Shown: positions 19,546-28,972 of the stretch, in pieces
Position numbering within the stretch: position 1 is the first letter of the stretch
How the letters are laid out: each line of letters begins with the position of its first letter
NCBI RefSeq assembly: GCF_001548095.1
Contig: NZ_AP014815.1
Location: 3,471,656-3,535,655, forward strand
Source of the DNA: Geminocystis sp. NIES-3708
GTDB taxonomy: Bacteria > Cyanobacteriota > Cyanobacteriia > Cyanobacteriales > Cyanobacteriaceae
DNA: 64,000 bases
Direction of reading: 5' to 3'
Notes under the pieces: model-generated
Databases searched by the model: none
What the model was told of the DNA's origin: nothing
Seen by the model: only the letters and a program-made list of their open reading frames with translations
Position numbers and translations under genes: made by a program

Positions 19546-20703
19546 TTATTTGCTATTAACTAAATCTGGGATAATTTTTCCACTTTTGGAATTATCTCCT
19601 AAATCTTTACGAGAATCCGTTATCAACCAGTCAATGGCAGCCGCTTGTACATCAATAGCAGTACCAGTTTTATCTACACAGTAACGACCAAATACCAGTT
19701 TATCAACTAAACGAACTCCCGACCCAAGACGAGAATATTCAAAGATTACGCTATTATCAACGGTTGCACCTTCACAAATCCAACAATTAGGACCAATCAT
19801 CGTTGGACCAACAATTTTTGCTCCATCTTCAATATGAGTCATTGCGCCAATATATACAGGACCAGTAATTTCCACTTTATCCCAATTAACAGATACATTT
19901 AAACCAGTATAAATTCCGGGTTGAACTTCTTTTCCGGGTATTTGTACGTTTTTTACTTCACCTTTTAAAACAGATCTTACCGCCTCCCAATAGTCTGGTA
20001 CTTTTCCGATGTCTATCCACTCAAATTCCATGTTAACAGCATAAAAAGGTAAGTCCAATTCTACTAATTTCGGAAATAATTGACTTCCAATATCATATTC
20101 TTGATCTGGAGGTATATAGTCGATAATTTCAGGCTCAAATATATAAATACCAGTGTTGATTTGAGTACTTAAAGCTGATTCTACTGATGGTTTTTCCTGA
20201 AATGCCAATATTCGATCATTTTCATCAGTGACAACTACCCCATAACTAGAAACTTCTTCTTTAGGTACGGATTTCGTAACGACAGTAGCGATCGCACCTT
20301 TTTCTTTATGTTTTCTAACAACTTCTGTTAAATCGAGATCAATTAACGCATCACCACACAAAACGACAAAAGTATCATCAAAAAAAGGATTAAATTTTTG
20401 AATTTTTTTTAAGCCTCCAGCCGAACCTAAAGCTTCTCCTAATAATTCTCCATCAACAATTCTTCCCTCAAAAGAATAACCGATTTCAACTCCAAAGCGT
20501 TGACCATCCCGAAAATAGTTTTCAATTTCTTCAGCTAAATGACTTACATTAACCATAATTTGATTAAAACCATGTTTACGGAGTAATTCCACCAAAAATT
20601 CCATTACAGGTTTTTGTAAAATAGGTATTAAAGGCTTTGGAATAGTATGGGTAATAGGACGTACACGAGTTCCCTTCCCCGCCGCTAAAATCATTGCTTT
20701 CAT
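19546..20703 (-). CDS. Sugar-nucleotidyltransferase with left-handed beta-helix tail
   Basis: A 385-residue enzyme. Residues 1-235 are a GT-A nucleotidyltransferase: the signature AAGKGTRVRPITHTIPKPL, then the VVLCGDALIDLDL metal-binding Asp, and QINTGIYIFEPE. Residues 255-360 are hexapeptide repeats (VYIGAMTHIEDGAKIVGPTM) forming a left-handed beta helix. This architecture is shared by mannose-1-phosphate guanylyltransferase and glucose-1-phosphate thymidylyl-/uridylyltransferase relatives. The nucleotide sugar cannot be fixed from sequence. A GDP-mannose or related donor for cell-surface glycans is the likely product. Confidence 0.82.
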   Translation of the reverse strand: MKAMILAAGKGTRVRPITHTIPKPLIPILQKPVMEFLVELLRKHGFNQIMVNVSHLAEEIENYFRDGQRFGVEIGYSFEGRIVDGELLGEALGSAGGLKKIQKFNPFFDDTFVVLCGDALIDLDLTEVVRKHKEKGAIATVVTKSVPKEEVSSYGVVVTDENDRILAFQEKPSVESALSTQINTGIYIFEPEIIDYIPPDQEYDIGSQLFPKLVELDLPFYAVNMEFEWIDIGKVPDYWEAVRSVLKGEVKNVQIPGKEVQPGIYTGLNVSVNWDKVEITGPVYIGAMTHIEDGAKIVGPTMIGPNCWICEGATVDNSVIFEYSRLGSGVRLVDKLVFGRYCVDKTGTAIDVQAAAIDWLITDSRKDLGDNSKSGKIIPDLVNSK

Positions 20704-20808
20704 AATGTGTTAATGATTATAAATAAAAATAAGGATAATAAATTCATTCCTAAAGATAACATTAAAAGCAATGAACAATAAAAATTAGGGGATAGGAGAA
20801 ATTCTTAG

Positions 20809-21198
20809 TTATCTAACTGCAATACATTCTATCTCAACTAAAACATCTTTTGGTAAACGAGATACTTCTACACAAGCTCGTGCGGGGGGATTTTCGGAAA
20901 AGTATTCACTATAAACTTGATTCATTGGAGTAAAGTTAGCTAAATCACTGAGAAAAACACTTGTTTTAACTATATTTGACCATTGAACTCCCGCTTCTAT
21001 CAAAATACCTTCAATATTCTTCATTACTTGCTTGGTTTGAGCTGTAATGTCTCCATCTCCTACTATTTCCCCTGTTTCGGGATTTAGAGGAATTTGTCCT
21101 GCTATAAAAATAAATTCTCCTTGAGCTGCGATAGCCTGACTATAAGGACCTAAAGGAAAAGGAGCATTTTTAGTATAAATAACTTTTTTGGTACTCAC
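20809..21198 (-). CDS. ridA: RidA enamine/imine deaminase
   Basis: A 129-residue YjgF/YER057c/UK114 protein. The conserved features are [29 protein letters not shown], the N..TP...VY.EYF segment, and the active-site stretch [21 protein letters not shown] (Arg in PARACV, Glu near the end). RidA hydrolyses reactive 2-aminoacrylate and related enamines released by PLP enzymes such as threonine dehydratase, preventing damage to other PLP enzymes. It works as a trimer. It is on the same strand as psaC and 112 bp downstream of it, but a terminator separates them. Confidence 0.93.
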   Translation of the reverse strand: MSTKKVIYTKNAPFPLGPYSQAIAAQGEFIFIAGQIPLNPETGEIVGDGDITAQTKQVMKNIEGILIEAGVQWSNIVKTSVFLSDLANFTPMNQVYSEYFSENPPARACVEVSRLPKDVLVEIECIAVR

Positions 21199-21252
21199 GG
21201 TAAAAATAAATAATTAAAAATAAACAATAAATCAATCGATGACTTAGGACTT

Positions 21253-21287
21253 AAAAAATAACTGCTGCCAAGAAAATGACAACAGTT
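21253..21287 (-). terminator. Intrinsic terminator of psaC
   Basis: On the minus strand AACTGTTG (21287-21280) pairs with CAGCAGTT (21267-21260), one G-U pair, 12-nt loop. It is followed at once by A and a run of T (plus strand AAAAAA at 21253-21258). It lies 23 bp after the psaC stop. Confidence 0.7.
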
Positions 21288-21309
21288 GCTAGTATTATAT
21301 ACGAGTTTC

Positions 21310-21594
<285 letters not shown>

Positions 21595-21692
21595 TCAATT
21601 TAAGGTTTACTTTACCGCAGTATATAATCTCCGTCACCTTTTCTGATATATAACTTCAAACTCTGTAACAATTATTATTAGTATAGTCGTAG

Positions 21693-21722
21693 AACATAGA
21701 CTCAACTCTATGGTATTGTCAA
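21693..21722 (-). promoter_or_regulatory. psaC promoter
   Basis: On the minus strand TTGACA (21722-21717), 18 bp, then TATGTT (21698-21693). The predicted start site near 21686 gives a leader of about 130 nt. The -35 is a perfect consensus and the spacing is good. Confidence 0.5.
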
Positions 21723-21768
21723 AAAATCAATCATTTGTAATCATAGCAAGAGAAAAACTCCGTTATAA

Positions 21769-21797
21769 TTGTTCGTAGGTACTTTTTTTGTTATAAT
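21769..21797 (+). promoter_or_regulatory. Candidate distal rne promoter
   Basis: TTGTTC (21769-21774), 17 bp, then TATAAT (21792-21797). A second TATAAT box sits just upstream at 21764-21769, in a repeated GTTATAATTG word. Transcription from here would cross about 870 nt before the rne ATG. Confidence 0.4.
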
Positions 21798-21903
21798 TGC
21801 ACTTATTCCGAAAAAGGATACAGCTTAGGGATAACATATTCCAAATTATCTTAAAATTAAATAAAGATATTTGTTTGACCGAAACAATTAATTCCAATAT
21901 TTC

Positions 21904-22032
21904 ATGAATCTAAATGACATACTACGCCTAAAGCGTTATTATGAGTCTAACCAAAGTTTGATTGCTATGGCTAAAGTAAAAAGCAATAGTATTCCTGTAA
22001 AAGTATTGATTTTCGGTGAAGGCAGGAGATAG
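21904..22032 (+). CDS. Possible 42-residue leader ORF upstream of rne
   Basis: ATG 21904 to TAG 22032 encodes 42 residues beginning MNLNDILRLKRYYESNQ. No clear ribosome site precedes it, and I recognise no family. It lies inside the predicted rne leader, so it may be chance, a leader peptide, or a free-standing small gene. Nothing in the sequence decides between these. Confidence 0.2.
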   Translation: MNLNDILRLKRYYESNQSLIAMAKVKSNSIPVKVLIFGEGRR

Positions 22033-22674
22033 GCAACAGAAAACAAGCAATCGTAAATCACTTTAATCGTGAGTTTTACAGCTATGGTTTTTACTGTTTA
22101 ACTTTCTTCTGTTCTTGTTTATCACTACTTATACACCACTATCAAAGCAATAAATAACAAATTGATTAATAATAAAAGTCTTAAGATTATAGACGATAAA
22201 AGTTTGACTTACTTTTTTATTCTTGAGATAAATTAATGTCAAAAGAATTGATAGAGACTATGAATAATTACATATTTTTCTTAATTAATAATAGAGATTT
22301 ATAACAAAGATAAAACCAGATCTTTAAATTTCCATCAGTCTTAAGAAACAGTGATTTCAATATTTATAAGATTAAGACATAAATGTAGAATTGTTTTATT
22401 GAGTAAATCATGATCAATAGATATAACCGAACTCAAAACGAAAATACTGATTGTATAAAAGCTTTTAGATAAATAATTCAGTATCTTAGGATTTTGAGAA
22501 ATGCTATGGATAATTTAGGGAAAATTTTATCTTGAAGGTTTGAATCTCTGAATTTACAGCTGATAAGTAAGTAATAAATGTGGTCAAAAAAATAGTGACT
22601 CTATCAAGTTAAACAAAATGTAAAAAGCCATAAGGAATAATAACACTTTTATAAATTTTTTTTGAGGGAATTGA

Positions 22675-24759
22675 ATGCCAAAACAAATTATTATTGCAGA
22701 AAAAAATCATATAGCGGCAGTATTTGCTGAGGATCAAATTCAAGAATTAGTAGTTGCTACAGGAAATCAACAGGTAGGAGATATTTATTTAGGTACGGTA
22801 GAAAATATAATTTCAGGTATAGATGCCGCTTTTGTGAACATCGGGGATGCAGAAAAAAATGGTTTTATTCATGTAACTGATTTAGGTCCTTTAAGATTAA
22901 GAAAAACCTCTGCGGCGATTACTGAATTATTATCACCTCAACAATCTGTATTAGTCCAAGTAATGAAAGAGCCTACTGGTTCAAAAGGCCCTCGTTTAAC
23001 GGGAAATATTAGTCTTCCGGGTCGTTATCTGGTATTGATGCCTTATGGTAAAGGGGTTAGTTTATCTCGTAGAATCAAAAATGATAATGAACGTAATCGT
23101 TTACGAGCTTTAGCAATATTATTAAAACCAGCAGGAATGGGATTGTTGGTACGCACAGAAGCTGAAGGAACACCAGAGGAAGCTATTATTGAAGATTTAG
23201 AATTATTACAAAAACAGTGGGAAAAAATACAACAAGATGCTAATTCAATTAATCCTCCTGCTTTACTTAATCGAGATGATGACTTTATTCAAAGAGTACT
23301 AAGGGATATGTATGCTGATGAAGTTAATCGTATTGTTGTTGATTCAGAAGAAAGTGTTAAACGAGTCAAAAAACAGTTAATGAATTGGGGAGGAGGGAAA
23401 CATCCTGAAGGAGTTGTTATAGATTATCATCAAGAATTTCGTCCGATTTTAGATTATTTTCGAGTTAATGCAGCGATTAAAGAAGCCTTAAAACCACGAG
23501 TTGATTTACCTTCTGGAGGTTATATTATCATCGAACCCACAGAAGCACTAACTGTTATTGACGTTAACTCCGGTTCTTTTACTCACTCTGCCACTTCCAG
23601 GGAAACGGTTTTATGGACAAATTATGAGGCGGCTGGAGAAATTGCTCGTCAGTTAAAGTTACGCAATATTGGTGGTGTCATTATTGTTGATTTTATCGAT
23701 ATGGATTCTCGTCGTGACAAATTAAAGTTATTAGAGCATTTTAATCGAGCCTTAAAAACTGATAAAGCACGTCCACAAATTGCTCAATTATCAGAGTTAG
23801 GATTAGTGGAATTAACCCGTAAACGTCAAGGGAAAAACATTTATGAATTATTTGGTCAACCTTGTTCTCATTGTGGCGGTTTAGGTTTAGTTGCACATTT
23901 ACCCGGTCATCATCATGAAGTTGAATCGTTGCCACCTAGTTATTATCAACCAATTATTGTTAATAAAAACCCTGAAAAAACCATAATAGAAGATAAAAAT
24001 ACTTTCTTAGAAGATTATAATAATGAACAAGAAGATCTTGAATTAATCAATCATCCTAGTTATCAAGAGCAAACAAATGGTACTCGTCGTCGCCGCCGTC
24101 GTCGAGAAACTGGTGGTAAAGACGAACCAATTTTAGTAGCAAGTAATGGTATTGTTACAGAATCGGAGACTAAACCTGAAAGAAAAGAACGGGCTGTTTT
24201 ACCTCGTACTCCCCGACGAGATGAAAGTAAGATGGAAAAAGTTGTGGTGAAAATGACACCAGCAGAGCAAGATATTTATGCTTTAATGGGGGTTTCTCCT
24301 TTGATTCATTTAGGGCAAGAATTTAAAGATCCTAAGTCTGTATTAATATATGTTTCTTCTGAAAATGATGAATCTAATATTCCTGATGATTTTTCCTCTC
24401 AAGATAGCTCTGATAAAGATATTTCCAAAAATTCAGTTTATCAGTCTGATAAAGACATTTCCGAAAATCCACTCTTCGAAGTTATTACCGATATAGTTCC
24501 TTCTCCTCTGGAAAATGAAGAATCAGAAGAAATATTCTCTTCAGAATTGTTAGAGTCAGAATCAGAAAGGTTAGAGGAAAATAATAATGATAATGACATA
24601 GAAATTGATGATATAGAGGAAGAAGTTTCTTTTTCTCTTAACAATAGTCTTGAGGCTGAAACCATCTCAGAAACTATTATTAAGGAAGCCTTAGAACAAG
24701 ATCGCCCTGTGGTAAGAACTCGTCGTCGTCGTACATCTACTGTTGTCACAAGTGAGTAG
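22675..24759 (+). CDS. rne: Ribonuclease E
   Basis: A 694-residue RNase E/G of the compact cyanobacterial type. It carries the S1-containing N-terminal catalytic half (YLGTVENIISGIDAAFVNIG), the DNase-I-like catalytic core with TVIDVNSGSF and IIVDFIDMD (metal-binding Asp residues), and the Zn-link CSHCGG around residue 402. The C-terminal 280 residues are acidic and low-complexity with two Arg-rich islands, TRRRRRRRE near 476 and RTRRRR near the end. In cyanobacteria a C-terminal Arg-rich peptide recruits polynucleotide phosphorylase, so the terminal island probably does the same. RNase E starts mRNA decay and processes rRNA. A Gly-Arg stretch near a G-rich start (GAGGG, 8 nt before ATG) supports the start used. 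Confidence 0.96.
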   Translation: MPKQIIIAEKNHIAAVFAEDQIQELVVATGNQQVGDIYLGTVENIISGIDAAFVNIGDAEKNGFIHVTDLGPLRLRKTSAAITELLSPQQSVLVQVMKEPTGSKGPRLTGNISLPGRYLVLMPYGKGVSLSRRIKNDNERNRLRALAILLKPAGMGLLVRTEAEGTPEEAIIEDLELLQKQWEKIQQDANSINPPALLNRDDDFIQRVLRDMYADEVNRIVVDSEESVKRVKKQLMNWGGGKHPEGVVIDYHQEFRPILDYFRVNAAIKEALKPRVDLPSGGYIIIEPTEALTVIDVNSGSFTHSATSRETVLWTNYEAAGEIARQLKLRNIGGVIIVDFIDMDSRRDKLKLLEHFNRALKTDKARPQIAQLSELGLVELTRKRQGKNIYELFGQPCSHCGGLGLVAHLPGHHHEVESLPPSYYQPIIVNKNPEKTIIEDKNTFLEDYNNEQEDLELINHPSYQEQTNGTRRRRRRRETGGKDEPILVASNGIVTESETKPERKERAVLPRTPRRDESKMEKVVVKMTPAEQDIYALMGVSPLIHLGQEFKDPKSVLIYVSSENDESNIPDDFSSQDSSDKDISKNSVYQSDKDISENPLFEVITDIVPSPLENEESEEIFSSELLESESERLEENNNDNDIEIDDIEEEVSFSLNNSLEAETISETIIKEALEQDRPVVRTRRRRTSTVVTSE

Positions 24760-24762
24760 TTT

Positions 24763-24799
24763 AGCTTTTAAATCTATTGAAAGTTTTTTTATAAAAGCT
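24763..24799 (+). terminator. Hairpin just after rne
   Basis: AGCTTTTA (24763-24770) pairs perfectly with TAAAAGCT (24792-24799) only 4 bp after the rne stop. No U-run follows, so termination is uncertain. Confidence 0.3.
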
Positions 24800-24863
24800 T
24801 GATAACTTATGCAGAACAACTATTTTTATGAGGTTTGAACACTACACTATATTGTGATTTTTT

Positions 24864-24878
24864 GTGGGCAATGCCCAC
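24864..24878. repeat. Short palindrome GTGGGCAATGCCCAC
   Basis: A perfect 6-bp stem with a 3-nt loop between rne and rnhB. The word (GTGGGCAATGCCCAC) is the kind of short dispersed intergenic palindrome often seen in cyanobacterial genomes. It may help stabilise the rne mRNA end. Confidence 0.5.
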
Positions 24879-24928
24879 TCTACATTAAATACAACACACA
24901 AGTTTTAAACTAGCAATATACTATAAAC

Positions 24929-25573
24929 ATGAAAAAAATAGTAAATACCATCTCTAATTTTTGTGTTGATACCTTTATTAATGATCCTTCTGCCTTAATT
25001 GTAGGAGTTGATGAGGTAGGTAGAGGATGTTTATTTGGTGAAGTGGTAGCTTGTGCTGTAGTGTTGCCTTTTGATGATTTTTATAAGTTAGAAAATATTG
25101 GAGTCACAGATAGTAAAAAATTAACGGCGAAAAAAAGACAGGTTTTATCACCCCAAATTCGAGAGATTGTCAAGGATTATCATATTGCATCAGTTGATAA
25201 TTTGATTATTGATGAGATTAATATTTTTCAGGCTTCTTTACGAGCTATGACTAAAGCTATTGAACATTTATCAGTTATTCCTAGTTTATGTTTAGTTGAT
25301 GGTAATGCTTTATTACCTCAATTAAAATATCCTCAACAAGCTCTGATTAAAGGTGATTTGCGATCGCCTATTATTGCGGCTGCGAGTATTTTAGCTAAAG
25401 TTTATCGTGATCAAAAAATGATGGAATATGACCAGCTATATCCCGAATACGATTTTAAAAATAATAAAGGATATGGCACAAAAAAGCATTTACAAGCCAT
25501 TGAAAAATATGGTGTAACCCCTTTCCATCGATTGTCATTTTCTCCTTGTCAGCTAAAAGAGGAGAATAAGTAA
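24929..25573 (+). CDS. rnhB: Ribonuclease HII
   Basis: A 214-residue RNase HII, which cuts the RNA strand of RNA-DNA hybrids and removes single ribonucleotides from DNA. The catalytic features are present: GVDEVGRGCLFGEVVACAVV (Asp and Glu of the DEVGRG motif), TDSKKLTAKKR, LVDGNALLP, and the ILAKVYRDQKMMEYD helix with the late catalytic Asp. The KGYGTKKHLQAIEKYG tail is typical of the family. It lies 169 bp after rne on the same strand with a hairpin between, so cotranscription is possible but not implied. Confidence 0.94.
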   Translation: MKKIVNTISNFCVDTFINDPSALIVGVDEVGRGCLFGEVVACAVVLPFDDFYKLENIGVTDSKKLTAKKRQVLSPQIREIVKDYHIASVDNLIIDEINIFQASLRAMTKAIEHLSVIPSLCLVDGNALLPQLKYPQQALIKGDLRSPIIAAASILAKVYRDQKMMEYDQLYPEYDFKNNKGYGTKKHLQAIEKYGVTPFHRLSFSPCQLKEENK

Positions 25574-25788
25574 GCTCAAACGCATTTATATTTACTGATG
25601 AAGATAAGACTAGGAGACTAGAAGACAGGGAAGATTTATTGATTTATCCATAACAACATAATATGCAACTTATATGGGTCTTAGCTTAACAGGTAATCGA
25701 CAACTCTTATGAAGTCAGGCAATGGGCAATCAGATTTTTCTTGTCAACTTATTCACCTGTCTCGTCTTCACGATTTTTCTTTCTTCTT

Positions 25789-26955
25789 TTATCTCATTTG
25801 AGCAGTTTTAATCGTTAATTCTAATTTTTGATCTTGTCGTACGATCGCAAATTTGAGATTTTGATTAATACCAGTCGTTTCTACTAATTTTTGTAGTTGA
25901 TTAGCATCTTTTATGGGTTGATTATTAACTTTAATGATGACATCACCTCGACGAATACCACCAGTTTCCGCAGGAGTATCAGGTAAAACTCTTACCACTA
26001 AAACACCTTCAATTTCAGGAATCAAAAATGTAGTATTAGGATCTTTGTTATTTTCTCTGGCTAATTCAGGAGTAATTTTTACCATTTGAATACCAACATA
26101 AGGGTGAGGTACTTCTTTTCCTGCCACTAAAGTAGTTTGTAATTCTTTAGCTCGATTGATAGGAATAGCGAAACCAATACCCATAGCATCGGCACGAATG
26201 GCGGTATTGATGCCAATTACGTCTCCTTGAGCATTTAAAAGTGGTCCTCCTGAATTTCCTGGGTTGATGGCGGCATCCGTTTGAATAAAGTCGATTTTTT
26301 TATCTAAAATGCCTACTTCAGAAGAAGGACGATTCAGAGTACTAATAATACCCAATGTGACGGTATTATCTAAACCAATGGGATTGCCAACGGCGATCGC
26401 CCAATCACCAACTCTGATGTTAGAAGAATCACCGAGGGAAGCAACAGGTAAATTTTGTCCTTGAGAATTAATTTTAACCACCGCTAAATCGGTAATTTGA
26501 TCACTACCTTTAACTTCCCCCTCAAAAATTCTTCCATCTTTGAGAGTCACAGTAACTTTATCTGCACCACTGACAACATGAGCATTCGTTAAAATAATTC
26601 CTTGACTATCAACAATAAAACCTGAACCTAAACCAGTAACTTTTCTTTCTTGAGGCATACGATTACGAAATTGATCTCCAAAAAATTGGCGAAAAAAAGG
26701 ATCTTCAAAAATAGGATCAATTGATCTAGTAATTACCTTTTCTGTATCAATTCTGACTACTGAATTTCCAGTTTTTTCTACGGCACGGGCGATAAAACTA
26801 TCTTCAGTCAAAGCTACGGGAACTTGAGCAACAACATTATTATTAACTTGAGCTTCTGCCGTTAATGGATTAATTGCGCTAAAAACGATGACAACTCCCA
26901 TCAATAAGGCAACTAAATGAGAAAAAAATTGATTAATAGATTTGCGAATATTCAT
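25789..26955 (-). CDS. Deg/HtrA-family serine protease
   Basis: A 388-residue periplasmic or thylakoid-lumen protease of the HhoA/HhoB/HtrA group. A signal or TM segment (about 12-32) leads to the trypsin-like domain with the triad His in TNAHVV, Asp in TDLAVVKI and Ser in GNSGGPL. One PDZ domain fills the last 100 residues (YVGIQMVKITPELA..., VVRVLPDTPAETGGIRRGDVI). These proteases degrade or refold damaged exported proteins, including photosystem proteins. The single PDZ domain and length agree with the three cyanobacterial paralogues; which one cannot be told here. Confidence 0.92.
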   Translation of the reverse strand: MNIRKSINQFFSHLVALLMGVVIVFSAINPLTAEAQVNNNVVAQVPVALTEDSFIARAVEKTGNSVVRIDTEKVITRSIDPIFEDPFFRQFFGDQFRNRMPQERKVTGLGSGFIVDSQGIILTNAHVVSGADKVTVTLKDGRIFEGEVKGSDQITDLAVVKINSQGQNLPVASLGDSSNIRVGDWAIAVGNPIGLDNTVTLGIISTLNRPSSEVGILDKKIDFIQTDAAINPGNSGGPLLNAQGDVIGINTAIRADAMGIGFAIPINRAKELQTTLVAGKEVPHPYVGIQMVKITPELARENNKDPNTTFLIPEIEGVLVVRVLPDTPAETGGIRRGDVIIKVNNQPIKDANQLQKLVETTGINQNLKFAIVRQDQKLELTIKTAQMR

Positions 26956-27167
26956 AGATATTAAGGTAGATGTAAAGATTTTATACTTTTCCTATCAACA
27001 GACGTTAAGAAATAAGATAATAGTTTCGCAGTTTATAATTTTTATTGTATAGGGAAGCCGTCTTTTCCTTTAGATAGTTAAGCAGTAGTGTTTTCCCTAA
27101 TAACAATGATTGATTATATCTGTGAATAACTCTAAATCTTGATCCCTTTGCCATTGGCGAGGATTTC

Positions 27168-27187
27168 AAGATCATATTAAGATCATA
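27168..27187 (+). promoter_or_regulatory. Direct repeat upstream of apcF
   Basis: AAGATCATA occurs twice, at 27168-27176 and 27179-27187, 11 bp apart start to start, which is one helical turn. A partly complementary CTTGATC lies 20 bp upstream. This geometry suits a transcription-factor operator 47 bp before the apcF ATG. No known regulator motif is matched. Confidence 0.3.
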
Positions 27188-27233
27188 AATAACTCTTTAA
27201 GTTACTCATAAAAATCTTGTTTGGGAGAAAAAA

Positions 27234-27746
27234 ATGTTACTAGATGCTGTAACTAATTTAATTAAAAATTATGATGTCTCCGGTCGTTATTTAGATCGTG
27301 ACGCTATAGATTCCATCAAATCTTATTATCAATCAGGCACTACTAGACTTCAAGTTGCTACCATTATTAATGCTAATTCCCCTGAGTTAGTTAAAAATGC
27401 TGGAAGAAAATTATTTGAAGAAGTTCCCGAATTAATCCGAGCAGGTGGTAATGCTTATACCACTCGTCGTTACTCTGCTTGTTTAAGAGACATGGATTAT
27501 TATCTTCGCTATGCTAGTTATGCTTTAGTAGCAGGTAATAATACTGTTTTAGATGAGAGAGTTTTACAAGGTTTGAGAGAAACTTATAATTCTCTTGGTG
27601 TACCTATTTCTCCCACTGTACGGGGTATTCAAATCATGAAAGAAATGATTAAGGAAATGGCTTTAGAAGCAGGAATTAACAATGTTGATTTTGTTGATGC
27701 ACCTTTTGACCATCTTACTCGTGAATTGAGCGAAGTTTCTATCTAA
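27234..27746 (+). CDS. apcF: Allophycocyanin beta-18 subunit
   Basis: A 170-residue phycobiliprotein of the phycobilisome core. It shows the MLLDAVTNLIKNYDVSGRYLD start, the GGNAYTTRRYSAC segment with the methylated-Asn site N73 and chromophore Cys83, and the ETYNSLGVPISPTVRGIQIMKEMI segment. The extended C-terminus (FVDAPFDHLTRELSEVSI) and FEEVPELIR mark it as ApcF rather than the shorter ApcB. ApcF replaces one beta subunit next to the terminal emitter ApcE and helps pass energy to photosystem II. A GGGAG site lies 7 nt before the ATG. No other apc genes are near. Confidence 0.96.
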   Translation: MLLDAVTNLIKNYDVSGRYLDRDAIDSIKSYYQSGTTRLQVATIINANSPELVKNAGRKLFEEVPELIRAGGNAYTTRRYSACLRDMDYYLRYASYALVAGNNTVLDERVLQGLRETYNSLGVPISPTVRGIQIMKEMIKEMALEAGINNVDFVDAPFDHLTRELSEVSI

Positions 27747-27883
27747 ATCTTTATCTACCATTGACAATGGATAATTAATCAACCTTTGAACGATATAGAT
27801 CATAATAAAGATCTACTTAATTTAGTTTATCTTTTTGTATCTATTGAGTATTGCATTATTCATTGTTAATGGTTAATTATTAG

Positions 27884-28972
27884 ATGAACTTTTCTAATTT
27901 TAGTTATGGGAATATTGTTGAAATTATTGCCCTTTTTTTCTTCGCTATTGTTTTTACTTTTATTGGCGATCGCTTAAACTTTCCCATTCCATGGCTATTA
28001 ATTCCCATGATTTTAGGTTTAATATGGGCAATGGTAAAAAAAGAAGCTCAATCTTTACCAAAATTTTTCAGCATTACAGGACAAGCAATAATAGCCATTT
28101 TTACTGCCAGTCGTTTTTCTTTTGAAACTTTAACAACGGCACAAAATTATTTTTTCCCTTTATTAATCTGTATAATCGTTACAGCTAGTTTCAGTTTATT
28201 TAATGGATATGTAATATATAAATTTTCTGAACTTGACTTACCTAGTTGTTTTTTAGGGTGCACTCCCGGAGCTGGACCTAGTTTAGTAGCGATGAGTGAA
28301 GATATAGGTGCAGATGCCATTGTGGTTGCTGTTTTACAATATTTGAGAATTTTAATGGTATCAGTTATAGTACCCATTATTGCTAGTTTTTATATTACAG
28401 AAATTCCCTCAATTCCCACTCAAATAATTTCTCAGAATCATCATTTATTGCCATCTCTACCTCTACCGATAAATATTACTATCATCGCTTTATGTGCCTT
28501 TATAGGTGTTCAAATTGGTAAAATCATTAAATTACCCTCAAATTTATTTCTTGCCCCCTTCTTTAGCTGTTTACTACTTTTTTGTTTTTTCCCTTACGAA
28601 ATCACTTTGCCAGTATCAATTTTTCGAGGAGGTTTACTATTATTAGGATTATCCATTGGGGTGAAATTTGAAATCAAAACTTTACAAAAGTTATTCAAAG
28701 CCGTATTGTTAGAAACAGCTTTAGTCATAATTCTGATTACGGTTTGTTGTCTAGTAGGATATTGGTTTCATTTAGTAACAAAAGTAGATACTTTAACCGC
28801 TTTATTAGGATCAACTCCGGGTGGATTAAGTGCGATGATGGCTACAGTCATTGAATTAGGAGGAAATTCTGGTTTTGTTTTAACCATGCAAATGACGAGA
28901 ATGTTATTAATTTTAAGTTTAAGTCCTTTTATAGCGACTTCTTTAATTAAACAAACAAACACTAATGAATAA
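27884..28972 (+). CDS. AbrB-family (PF05145) integral membrane protein
   Basis: A 362-residue protein with about ten hydrophobic segments in two similar halves, each containing the GCTPGAGPSLVAMSEDIGADA / GSTPGGLSAMMATVIELGG motif. That duplicated TPGG/TPGAG signature defines the AbrB membrane family, which has been annotated as ammonia-monooxygenase-like. It is unrelated to the AbrB transcription factor. Transport of an unknown organic ion is the best guess for the family. It stands alone, 137 bp after apcF, which suggests a separate transcript. Confidence 0.85.
   Translation: MNFSNFSYGNIVEIIALFFFAIVFTFIGDRLNFPIPWLLIPMILGLIWAMVKKEAQSLPKFFSITGQAIIAIFTASRFSFETLTTAQNYFFPLLICIIVTASFSLFNGYVIYKFSELDLPSCFLGCTPGAGPSLVAMSEDIGADAIVVAVLQYLRILMVSVIVPIIASFYITEIPSIPTQIISQNHHLLPSLPLPINITIIALCAFIGVQIGKIIKLPSNLFLAPFFSCLLLFCFFPYEITLPVSIFRGGLLLLGLSIGVKFEIKTLQKLFKAVLLETALVIILITVCCLVGYWFHLVTKVDTLTALLGSTPGGLSAMMATVIELGGNSGFVLTMQMTRMLLILSLSPFIATSLIKQTNTNE

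Noticed and set aside
22530-22560. GGTTTGAATCTC word resembling a tRNA T-arm
   Set aside because: No acceptor or anticodon arms around it fit the tRNA fold.
24441-24749. 102-codon ORF on the minus strand inside rne
   Set aside because: It is the antisense reading of a Glu/Ser-rich coding region of rne and shows no start signal.
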